From Neptunicella plasticusilytica (GTDB lineage Bacteria > Pseudomonadota > Gammaproteobacteria > Enterobacterales > Alteromonadaceae): DNA of 64,000 nucleotides. The DNA is taken from assembly GCF_047922965.1 (NCBI RefSeq), contig NZ_CP150481.1, positions 682,001 through 746,000 on the forward strand. Direction: 5' to 3'. The position numbers and the translations under genes were made by a program. Shown here piece by piece: positions 36,039 to 44,216 of the stretch (within the stretch, counting starts at the first letter, position 1; every line of letters starts with the position of its first letter). The notes below the pieces were generated by a model, which was not told where the DNA came from, made no database searches, and saw only the letters and a list, made by a program, of their open reading frames with translations.

Positions 36039-37546
36039 TAATCTTCCGTAGGAACGCCCGAGCGGTTAATCAAGAACTGGGTTAACATCGGGACCGGACG
36101 ACCGGTTGCTCCCTTGTTTTTGCCACCACTGACCCAGGCCGTGCCGGCAATATCCAAATGTGCCCAATTATATTTCTTGGTAAAGCGCGACAGGAAGCAG
36201 GCCGCTGTGATGGTACCAGCAGGACGTCCGCCCAAGTTGGTGAAATCAGCAAAAGGGCTTTCCAGTTGATCCTGGTATTCATCCCACAAGGGCAAGCGCC
36301 AGGCTTTATCACTGCTTTGCTCCGAGGCGTTCATAATTTCATGCGCCAGCGGATTGTGAGTACTCATTAACCCGCTGGCATGCTTACCCAAGGCAATAAT
36401 GCAGGCACCGGTAAGGGTGGCGACATCAATGACCGCGTCGGGATTAAAGCGCTCGACGTAGGTTAGGGCATCACATAATACCAGCCGACCTTCGGCATCG
36501 GTATTCAGTACTTCAACGGTTTGGCCGGACATGGTGGTGAGAATATCGCCGGGACGATAGGCCTTGGCATCCGGCATATTTTCGCAACCGGCCAGTACGC
36601 CAATCACGTTAATGGGTAAGTTGAGTGCGGCAATGGCATGCATGGTACCCAATACGCCAGCCGCGCCACCCATGTCATATTTCATTTCATCCATGGCTTC
36701 GCCCGGCTTCAGTGAAATACCGCCGGAATCGAAGGTCAGTCCTTTACCTACCAATACAATAGGGGCCTGACTGGCACTGCCGCCTTTGTGATGAATAATC
36801 GACATGATCGATTCATTATCTGAACCACGACCCACTGCCAGATAAGAATTCATGCCCAGTTCGGCCATTTGGGTTTCACCAATGGATTCAACCGAGATGG
36901 ATTGGTACTGCTCGGCCAGCTCATTGGCCAGTTGCAGCAAATAGGCGGGGTTACAGATATTGGGTGGCATATTGGCCACGTCTTTACAGGCTTTAACCCC
37001 AGCGGCTACGGCCAAACCATGCTCGATAGCCCGTTCGCCGTAGGGTAATTCACGGCGGGTAGGAACGTTGAAAACCAGTTTACGCAGCGGACGGCGCTGA
37101 TCAGACTTTTTGCTTTTCAGCTGGTCAAAGTTGTACAGGGAATCCTGAGTGGTTTCGACTGCCTGGCGTACTTTCCAGTAGGTATCGCGTCCCTTGACAT
37201 GCAGTTCGGTCAAGAAGCAAACAGCTTCCATCGAGCCGGTTTCATTCAGGTTGCTGATGGTTTTGGCGACTATCTGCTTATACTGACGTTCGTCCAGTTC
37301 CCGTTCTTTGCCGCACCCGACCAGCAATACTCTTTCGCTCAGAATATTAGGTAGATGGTGCAGCAACAACATTTGTCCGGCTTTGCCTTCCAGATCACCA
37401 CGGCGGATAAGATTACTAATGTAACCGCCGCTGATTTCGTCGAGCTGTTCGGCAACTGGCGTTAATCGACGTGGCTCGAAAACTCCGACCACAATACAGG
37501 CGCTACGTTGTTTTTCCGGACTGCCACTCTTGACACTGAATTCCAT
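36038..37546 (-). CDS. pepA: Cytosol aminopeptidase PepA (leucyl aminopeptidase), 502 aa
   Basis: M17-family di-metal aminopeptidase. The C-terminal catalytic domain has VGKGLTFDSGGISLKPGEAMDEMKYDMGGAA and the diagnostic NTDAEGRLVLCDALTY, which carry metal ligands and the catalytic arginine. PepA also acts as a DNA-binding protein in E. coli (Xer recombination, carAB control). First gene of pepA-holC-valS and divergent from lptF. Confidence 0.97.
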   Translation of the reverse strand: MEFSVKSGSPEKQRSACIVVGVFEPRRLTPVAEQLDEISGGYISNLIRRGDLEGKAGQMLLLHHLPNILSERVLLVGCGKERELDERQYKQIVAKTISNLNETGSMEAVCFLTELHVKGRDTYWKVRQAVETTQDSLYNFDQLKSKKSDQRRPLRKLVFNVPTRRELPYGERAIEHGLAVAAGVKACKDVANMPPNICNPAYLLQLANELAEQYQSISVESIGETQMAELGMNSYLAVGRGSDNESIMSIIHHKGGSASQAPIVLVGKGLTFDSGGISLKPGEAMDEMKYDMGGAAGVLGTMHAIAALNLPINVIGVLAGCENMPDAKAYRPGDILTTMSGQTVEVLNTDAEGRLVLCDALTYVERFNPDAVIDVATLTGACIIALGKHASGLMSTHNPLAHEIMNASEQSSDKAWRLPLWDEYQDQLESPFADFTNLGGRPAGTITAACFLSRFTKKYNWAHLDIAGTAWVSGGKNKGATGRPVPMLTQFLINRSGVPTED

Positions 37547-37603
37547 GGCTTTGTCTGCCCCCTTGAAGTTCGCTGGTTAAAGCTGTAATTTTGCGTTTAT
37601 CCG

Positions 37604-37630
37604 ATAAAAAAAGGTCAACAAATTGACCTT
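37604..37630 (-). promoter_or_regulatory. Hairpin followed by a T-run in the pepA leader; possible attenuator or operator
   Basis: Perfect 8-bp inverted repeat AAGGTCAA (37611-37618) / TTGACCTT (37623-37630) with a 4-base loop. Read on the minus strand it is followed at once by seven Ts (37604-37610), 58-65 bases before the pepA start. This resembles an intrinsic terminator inside the leader. Alternatively the palindrome is a protein-binding site in the shared pepA/lptF promoter region. Confidence 0.5.
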
Positions 37631-37729
37631 GTTTGTTCACATCGAGAAAATTAAACTTGTGAAAACACTAAGTTTACTTAAAATTTCACATCATGCCACT
37701 AAAAAACCCACTTTTCCTTAGGTTGCGAT

Positions 37730-38836
37730 TTGCTGATATTTAGATATTTACTGGCCGAAACAATGAAATCGCAAATTGCGGTATTTATGGTTTTAATGGC
37801 GATCTTTATTACCCAAAAATTTGTTCGGGTGCTGGCTGACGCCACCAACGGCGATATCCCGGCCGGATTGATTATGGGATTTCTGTCTTTGCAACTTCCG
37901 GTACTGGCCGCGTTGATCCTGCCCTTGAGTCTGTTTTTAGGCATTATGCTGGCCCATGGGCGCCTCTATGTTGATAGCGAAATGGCAGTCATGCGAGCCT
38001 GTGGCATCAGCGAATGGTACGTGACCCGGGTGATGTTATCGTTGGGATTACTGATGGCACTGATCACCGCATTGTTAACCTTATGGCTGGCACCTGCCGC
38101 GATTGAGCGTGAATATCAGCTGGAAGAACAGGCTGGTGCCGAATCCGGTTTGACCACACTGATACCGGGCCGTTTTCAGGAAACCGCCAATGAAAAAGCG
38201 GTCATGTTTGTGCATGATATCGGCAGTGAGAATAACCAGCTTGAAGGGGTATTTGTTGCCCAGCATAAAAGCAAAACCGATGATAAGTCGGTGCATATCG
38301 TGTATGCCAAAGTGGGTAATGTAAACGAGGAAGCGGATGGTTCCCAGCAACTGGTATTGGGCAAGGGGATTCAGTACGAAGGTATTTTGGGTCAGCGCGA
38401 TTACCAGGTAGTGAAGTTCGATCAGTATCAGGTACAGATTGCCGAGCAACAAGCGGAACAAAAACGCCGTAAGCTTACCGCTTATCCTACCGATCAATTA
38501 TTAGAAGATGATTCCCTTGACGCTATCGCAGAATGGCAGTGGCGTATTGCCATTCCGCTGTCGATCCCGTTTTTGATTTTGATAGCCGTGCCACTGAGTT
38601 CGGTCGACCCAAGACAGGGCCGATTTGGTAAAATGTTTCCTGCATTGATGCTCTATCTGGGCTATTTCCTGTTGTTGATGGCCGGTCGTAAAGTCCTTGA
38701 AGACGGCAAGGTTCCACCCGCGCTCGGACTCTGGTGGGTACATGGGGTGGTGTTGTTTATCGGTATGGTATTGCTGGTGCGGGGTCGATCATTTGGCGTG
38801 AAACTGCGTGCCTCGCTCAAGGGATTAAGAACATGA
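37730..38836 (+). CDS. lptF: LPS export ABC transporter permease LptF, 368 aa
   Basis: YjgP/YjgQ family inner-membrane permease. Starts LIFRYLLAETMKSQ, has three N-terminal and three C-terminal membrane segments around a periplasmic jellyroll, and RACGISEWYV cytosolic coupling helix. The start appears to be TTG at 37730, seven bases after AGG; no in-frame ATG gives the conserved N-terminus. Together with LptG and LptB it lifts lipopolysaccharide from the inner membrane. Divergent from pepA, the standard gammaproteobacterial order. Confidence 0.95.
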   Translation: MLIFRYLLAETMKSQIAVFMVLMAIFITQKFVRVLADATNGDIPAGLIMGFLSLQLPVLAALILPLSLFLGIMLAHGRLYVDSEMAVMRACGISEWYVTRVMLSLGLLMALITALLTLWLAPAAIEREYQLEEQAGAESGLTTLIPGRFQETANEKAVMFVHDIGSENNQLEGVFVAQHKSKTDDKSVHIVYAKVGNVNEEADGSQQLVLGKGIQYEGILGQRDYQVVKFDQYQVQIAEQQAEQKRRKLTAYPTDQLLEDDSLDAIAEWQWRIAIPLSIPFLILIAVPLSSVDPRQGRFGKMFPALMLYLGYFLLLMAGRKVLEDGKVPPALGLWWVHGVVLFIGMVLLVRGRSFGVKLRASLKGLRT

Positions 38837-39894
38837 TCAAATTACTCGATCTGTATCTGGCTCGCACCCTGCTTGGCACCACTTCAATTAGCTTGCTGAT
38901 TCTGGTTGGACTAAGCAGCTTGTTAAAATTTGTCGATCAGCTCAAGCATATTGGTCGTGGTAGCTACGATATGATGGCAGCCGGAATTTATGTGTTGCTC
39001 AGTATGCCCAGAGAAATTGAGCAGTTTTTCCCGATGGCTACATTATTGGGTGGTTTAATCGGGTTGGGTATTCTGGCCAGCAACAGTGAGTTGGTGGTGA
39101 TGCAGGCAGCAGGTTTAAGTCGCAGCAATATCATTGTATCAGCGATGAAAACGGCGTTATTGATGGTGCTATTTGTAATGGCTTTAGGGGAATGGGTAGC
39201 ACCGTTGACAGAGACTAAAGCCAAGGAAATTCGTACCCAGGCTATTTCTGGAGGTAGTCTGTTCTCCGGCGACCAGCTGGTATGGGCCAAAGACGGGGAT
39301 AATTTTGTCAGTATCGGTGATGTTATCAGCAAAGATGAACTGGCCGATGTGAATATATATCAATTCGACAAGGCGCTTAATCTTGAACAGATTACCTTTG
39401 CTCGTAAAGCTAACTTTATGGGATCAAGCTGGCGTTTGGTGGATGTGTCATTTACCTATTTTGGTGATGATAAGGTGCGCTCTGACAATATGTTACAAAC
39501 CCGCTGGCAGTCTTCGCTTACGCCGGATAAATTGGGTGTGGTGACCATCAAGCCAGAAGCTTTGTCGATTCGCGGGTTACAGGATTATGTAAATTATCTG
39601 CACGCCAACAGTCAGGATGCCAACCGTTATGAGCTGGCATTGTGGCGCAAAATTTTGCAACCCTTATCGATTGCGGTGATGTTATTGATGGCGTTGTCAT
39701 TTATATTTGGCCCGTTGCGCAGTGTTACTATGGGGGCGCGAGTAATTATGGGCGTATTAACCGGCTTCGGTTTCTTTATCGCCAATGAGATCTTTGGTCC
39801 TCTGAGTATGGTCTATCAGTTCCCGCCTATTGTCGGGGCCGCACTTCCCAGCCTGGTGTTTGCCGCTTTTGCGGTATATCAAATAAGACGCTAG
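38833..39894 (+). CDS. lptG: LPS export ABC transporter permease LptG
   Basis: Second YjgP/YjgQ permease. The true start is the ATG at 38833, overlapping the lptF stop (ATGA) and giving the conserved IKLLDLYLARTLLGTT N-terminus; an open frame extends further upstream but is inside lptF. QAAGLSRSNII is the coupling helix. Six membrane segments flank the periplasmic domain. Forms LptB2FG with LptF. Confidence 0.95.
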   Translation: MIKLLDLYLARTLLGTTSISLLILVGLSSLLKFVDQLKHIGRGSYDMMAAGIYVLLSMPREIEQFFPMATLLGGLIGLGILASNSELVVMQAAGLSRSNIIVSAMKTALLMVLFVMALGEWVAPLTETKAKEIRTQAISGGSLFSGDQLVWAKDGDNFVSIGDVISKDELADVNIYQFDKALNLEQITFARKANFMGSSWRLVDVSFTYFGDDKVRSDNMLQTRWQSSLTPDKLGVVTIKPEALSIRGLQDYVNYLHANSQDANRYELALWRKILQPLSIAVMLLMALSFIFGPLRSVTMGARVIMGVLTGFGFFIANEIFGPLSMVYQFPPIVGAALPSLVFAAFAVYQIRR

Positions 39895-40314
39895 CTAATC
39901 TTCTCTTCTATATTGCGGTGGATTTACTGCCGCATAATCAGCCATGTTTGCTGTACCTGGCAAATATGTTTTGCTTCAGCCAAATAGGTAATCCGCATGT
40001 CTTGCAGCGCATAGATAAAAAGTAAGTTTATTTGTTATAAATTTATATCTTATAATTATCCATATAATTCAAATAGTTAGTCAAAGGTTCACTTTGTTGA
40101 TTAAAGTAGGCCGGTGCAGTTTAGGAATATTCCTGTAGTGGGTCGACAGCTAAAAGAGCAATTTGCAATATTCAGCGAGCAGTTTGCTGGCAGTGTTTTT
40201 TTAACACGACAATAGGTAACGATGTGGTCAGCAATCAGACAAAAAATAACAACGAATAATTGAGTAGGCTAGGGAATAATTGGCTGCTCTCTGAAAATTG
40301 CAGAGGACACATGA
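39895..40314. other. Promoter-bearing intergenic region, no gene seen
   Basis: About 420 AT-rich bases between lptG and a TBDR. No open frame of note. It should hold the TBDR promoter and leader; AGAGGAC about six bases before the start is its ribosome site. No clear operator palindrome was found. Confidence 0.5.
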
Positions 40315-43137
40315 ATGTTTACAAGAACTAAACTCTCCATTGCTATGATTGGCGCACTGAGTACTTTGAGTCCGCTATATGCCCAGCAAGCGGACAGCAA
40401 CAAAGATGAAGAAGTCGAAAATATCGTGATTACCGGCATTGCTGGCAGCCTGGAACGCAGCATCAGTCGTAAACGTAATCAGGATCTTATTTCCGACGGC
40501 ATTTCCGCCGAAGACTTAGGTAAATTTCCTGACAATAATATCGCCGATTCATTACAACGCGTTCCCGGTGTGGCGATTGACCGGGCAGGTGGTGAAGGGC
40601 GTTTTGTCAGTATTCGGGGACTAGGTCCTGATTTTACCGGCGTAGTTATTAATGGCCGTACACCTGCCACCGAAAATGAAGAGCGAGCCTTCAGCTTTGA
40701 CACGCTGGCATCCGAACTAATCAGTACAGTGGATGTATTCAAAACATCATCAGCCAGCCTGAAAGAGGGCGGCCTAGGCGGTTTGGTTAACATTGTAACC
40801 GCCAAGCCATTTGACTATGACGGGTTCAAGTTTGCTGGCAGTGTAAAAGCGATGTATGAAGAAAATAGCGATAAAGCCAAGCCTCAAGGCTCCTTTATCG
40901 TTAGTAATACATTTAATGACGGCAAGTTCGGTATTTTGGCCTCTGTTACCTATCAGGAACGTGCCACCGACAAATATACGGTAGAAAATGAACATATTGC
41001 CAAAACCACGCTGGAACCCTTTTTAGGCTTTACCGATCCCAGTCAGGGATGGGCCGGTGGTTATGCCTATTCTGGTGATGGCCTCGAAGAAGACACCTAT
41101 CGTATTCAAAGCCTATATGCCGGTATTACCCATGAAGAGCGTCGTCGGGTAGGAGGTAATGTGGTCATGCAGTGGCAGGCAACGGATGATCTTATTCTTA
41201 CCGCAGATTATATTTATTCTGATTACGATACCTCCACATCCCGCTATTGGACCGGATCTTACTTGTGGGCACCGACGTTGTCGGACAAGAATGTGGTGGA
41301 TGAAAATGGATTCTATCAAGTCATTAATCATGGTTTCGACGACGGATATAACATTAGTGGCTATGCGCATGGTTTAACCACCACCGAAAGACCCACCAAA
41401 TCCAGTGTGGCTGGTTTGAATGCTGAGTGGTTAATCAATGATGAATGGACCATGGTGGCGGATATTTCCCGTTCGGATGCGCTACTGGATAACCGTGGTC
41501 TGGATCGTATGTATATCCTCGAGTTTCTTGACCGCCCCGGTTATTTGCTAACCTCAACGGGGGGCATTCCCAGTATTGAATATGCCGATGAAGCAGCCAT
41601 TAAACCCGAGATGGGCAGCCAGAACATGAAGGATCTGCGGGCAAGAATTACTTCTGATGATGGTGTGTATAACAAGGCCGACAATAACGAGTTTAAACTC
41701 GATTTCAAATGGGAGCCTTTAGGTTCCAGTATCCGTAAAGTGAAGTTCGGGATGAATAATACTGTCGCCAAGAAACAAACCGAGTATTGGCAGACACCTG
41801 ATCTTATCCGTCGGATGTATCATGGTTTGGCTACCCGTCAGGAGATTGATTACAACAGTATTGTGACGGGCGTATTCAGTCCGGGTGATGCATTCAATGG
41901 TTTAACTGCCGATGTGTATATGATTGATCCGGATGCTTACCGTACCTGGATGGCTAACAATATTGACGGGCGAACCAGAGCCGATACGGCAGCAGGAATA
42001 GCATCCAAAGAAGCCTTTCTGGCCAACAACAGTAGCTGGGATGCAGTCAAGTCGAACGATTCCTACCTTATTGAAGAGGAAGTGACATCGGCCTACGTTG
42101 AAGTTTCTAGCGATACCACCGCTTATGATATGCCATTGTCAATTACTGCGGGGCTACGTTATACCCAAACGGATCTGACCTCTAACGGTACTACCCAGGT
42201 TCTGGAAAGTTTGGAGCGTGAAAGTACCTTGCCGGATGAGCCACCTTCACCCTGGTTGGTACAAACTTTTGCTGATGCTGCCGGTACCGCTGTCGCACTG
42301 GATAACTCTTATGACAACTGGTTACCCTCAGTTAACGCATTATTGAAGGTAACGGATGAGTTTTATGTGCGCGGTGCGTTCAGTAAAACGCTAACCAGAC
42401 CGACATTGTCTGCGATGGCACCTTATACGTCATATGGCACCACAACAGTGACAACTAGAACAGCCATGGGCGGCAATCCCAATCTTAAACCCTATACTGC
42501 AAAAAACTATGACCTGTCGTTTGAATATTATTACGGCGATTCGAATATTTTGGCACTGGCCCTGTACCGCAAGGATATTGATAACTTTATTGTGCGATTG
42601 TCCGGTCCAGAGACATTTGACAATCTGCAGGTAGAAGATCCTGCCTGGAAAGAGTTTTATGTAACCCGGCCGCAAAACGGTAAATCTGCCACTATAGAAG
42701 GGGCAGAAATTAACTGGGCGATGACGTTCGATAATGGTCTTGGCGCCACAGCCAACTATACCTTTGTGGATAGCAGTGCATCCCTTAGCGATGCCAGTGA
42801 CGCAGAACAATTTGCCTTACCGGGTTTAAGCGATACGGGAAATGTATCGGTGTTTTATAACAACGAAAAATTACAGGCCAGGATCGCCTATAACTATCGA
42901 ACCCCTTTCCTGGGAATTGTATTTAACGGGCCTTCAAACGAGCCAATTCATTACGATTCTTACGGCACCGTTGATGTGAGTTTGAGCTACAACATCACTG
43001 AACAAGTTACCGCTTTTGTTGACGGTATGAATATTACCGGCGAAACCGTTAACAAGTATGGTCGTTACCAGAACCAGTTTATCGGTTTCGAAGATACCGG
43101 TGCGTTATTCACTGTTGGAGTCCGTGTGAGACTCTGA
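40315..43137 (+). CDS. TonB-dependent outer-membrane receptor beside GH20, 940 aa
   Basis: Signal peptide ends at LYAQ. The TonB-box region (VENIVITGI) and plug (DLGKFPDNNIADSLQRVPGV, EGRFVSIRGLGPDFTGVVI, LKEGGLGGLVNI) match the TIGR01782 class of large carbohydrate receptors. The barrel ends with VGVRVRL. Followed, after a terminator, by an unknown secreted protein and a GH20 hexosaminidase, so N-acetylglucosamine-containing oligosaccharides (chitin or glycans) are the likely cargo. Confidence 0.95.
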   Translation: MFTRTKLSIAMIGALSTLSPLYAQQADSNKDEEVENIVITGIAGSLERSISRKRNQDLISDGISAEDLGKFPDNNIADSLQRVPGVAIDRAGGEGRFVSIRGLGPDFTGVVINGRTPATENEERAFSFDTLASELISTVDVFKTSSASLKEGGLGGLVNIVTAKPFDYDGFKFAGSVKAMYEENSDKAKPQGSFIVSNTFNDGKFGILASVTYQERATDKYTVENEHIAKTTLEPFLGFTDPSQGWAGGYAYSGDGLEEDTYRIQSLYAGITHEERRRVGGNVVMQWQATDDLILTADYIYSDYDTSTSRYWTGSYLWAPTLSDKNVVDENGFYQVINHGFDDGYNISGYAHGLTTTERPTKSSVAGLNAEWLINDEWTMVADISRSDALLDNRGLDRMYILEFLDRPGYLLTSTGGIPSIEYADEAAIKPEMGSQNMKDLRARITSDDGVYNKADNNEFKLDFKWEPLGSSIRKVKFGMNNTVAKKQTEYWQTPDLIRRMYHGLATRQEIDYNSIVTGVFSPGDAFNGLTADVYMIDPDAYRTWMANNIDGRTRADTAAGIASKEAFLANNSSWDAVKSNDSYLIEEEVTSAYVEVSSDTTAYDMPLSITAGLRYTQTDLTSNGTTQVLESLERESTLPDEPPSPWLVQTFADAAGTAVALDNSYDNWLPSVNALLKVTDEFYVRGAFSKTLTRPTLSAMAPYTSYGTTTVTTRTAMGGNPNLKPYTAKNYDLSFEYYYGDSNILALALYRKDIDNFIVRLSGPETFDNLQVEDPAWKEFYVTRPQNGKSATIEGAEINWAMTFDNGLGATANYTFVDSSASLSDASDAEQFALPGLSDTGNVSVFYNNEKLQARIAYNYRTPFLGIVFNGPSNEPIHYDSYGTVDVSLSYNITEQVTAFVDGMNITGETVNKYGRYQNQFIGFEDTGALFTVGVRVRL

Positions 43138-43148
43138 TCACTGTGTTT

Positions 43149-43175
43149 GGCCCGATCTCGTATCGGGTCCTTTTT
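43149..43175 (+). terminator. Rho-independent terminator after the GH20-locus TBDR
   Basis: Stem GGCCCGAT (43149-43156) / ATCGGGTC (43162-43169), with a five-base loop and a T-run at 43171-43175. It lies between the receptor and the next gene, so downstream genes may be expressed at a lower level by read-through or from another promoter. Confidence 0.85.
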
Positions 43176-43214
43176 ATTTCCTGATTTCATTTAATAACTA
43201 TTGGAAATGACACA

Positions 43215-44162
43215 ATGAACAAGTGGATAGGACTACTAAGTATACCAAAGGGTATAGGCGTTTGGTGTGCCCTGGGATTGGCTTTGCTGGTTTCATCTGT
43301 GCAAGCTAATGCCGATTGTGAGTGGGTCAAGGGTATGTACGTGTCGTTGAATCGACCCGAGTCGGCATCCTTGCTGGGTGACCAGCAGCAGGAAACCGCC
43401 TTGCTGGAATTTGCCGCGGAACATGGTTTTAACTATCTCATTTTGTATGATCTGGAAGGGCTCCAGGCCAGCGGTAAGCGGGCTGAACAACTCGCCCGCT
43501 TTATCAGTACAGCAAAAAAAGAATATGGTATTGCACGAGTTGGCGCTGCGCTGGGCAGTAAACAGGCTGCCGATAATATTATTCGCTTCAATTTAGCGCA
43601 TACCAAATCGCAGCATATCGATGTGCTTAATCTGGAATACGAGTTCTGGAACAAGTCAAACCGTGAACAGGCGTTTGAATATAGTCTGTCGGTACTCGAC
43701 TATTTCGCTCAACTCGCATCCCGATACGGCATGTTGAGTGAAGTCTATATTGGCTGGATTACACCAGCAGAAGGTGAAGCACTGGCAAAAAATGGTAGCC
43801 GCATCTTATTGCATTACTACCGACATGACGATGTGAATATCATCGACTACGGACTGGAGCGCATGGCGTATTTGGCTAGCGCCGGCGTGACTGTCGATAT
43901 CGCCCCTATCTTTTCCAATGAAGGCCCTGACAATTCTGCCGATCCTTCGGGGTATTTTATGGGCCCCTGGCTGGCGAAAAATGGTGTGGATAAGGCATTC
44001 CTGAGCTGGATACAGCAATACCAGCAGCTCGATGTTGGCTGGAAATCTAACCTGCATGTTTTTGGCAGCAGCTGGTTTTTGTATAACCATTTTGCCGATA
44101 TTCAGTTTAGCCCGACGCTACCGGAAATCACCGATACGCCCAGTGGCCGCTGTGCACCATGA
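43215..44162 (+). CDS. Unrecognised secreted protein, probable TIM-barrel hydrolase-like, 315 aa
   Basis: A hydrophobic signal (LGLALLVSSVQANA) precedes the mature domain. The rest alternates beta strands and helices as in a (beta/alpha)8 barrel: KGMYVSL, NYLILYDLEG, ARVGAALGS, IDVLNLEYEFWN, SEVYIGWITPAEGEAL, RILLHYYRHDD and VDIAPIFSNEG. The LNLEYEFW strand end bears two glutamates, a place where glycosidase acids often sit, and loosely recalls the GH18 DxxDxDxE strand. I do not know the family. The gene lies between a TBDR and a GH20 hexosaminidase, so a role in processing amino-sugar oligosaccharides is plausible but unproven. Confidence 0.55.
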   Translation: MNKWIGLLSIPKGIGVWCALGLALLVSSVQANADCEWVKGMYVSLNRPESASLLGDQQQETALLEFAAEHGFNYLILYDLEGLQASGKRAEQLARFISTAKKEYGIARVGAALGSKQAADNIIRFNLAHTKSQHIDVLNLEYEFWNKSNREQAFEYSLSVLDYFAQLASRYGMLSEVYIGWITPAEGEALAKNGSRILLHYYRHDDVNIIDYGLERMAYLASAGVTVDIAPIFSNEGPDNSADPSGYFMGPWLAKNGVDKAFLSWIQQYQQLDVGWKSNLHVFGSSWFLYNHFADIQFSPTLPEITDTPSGRCAP

Positions 44163-44216
44163 AGCTGGGGCAATCCTTATGCAGTCTTGTTATTCACTTA
44201 CTCCAGAAATAAATTT

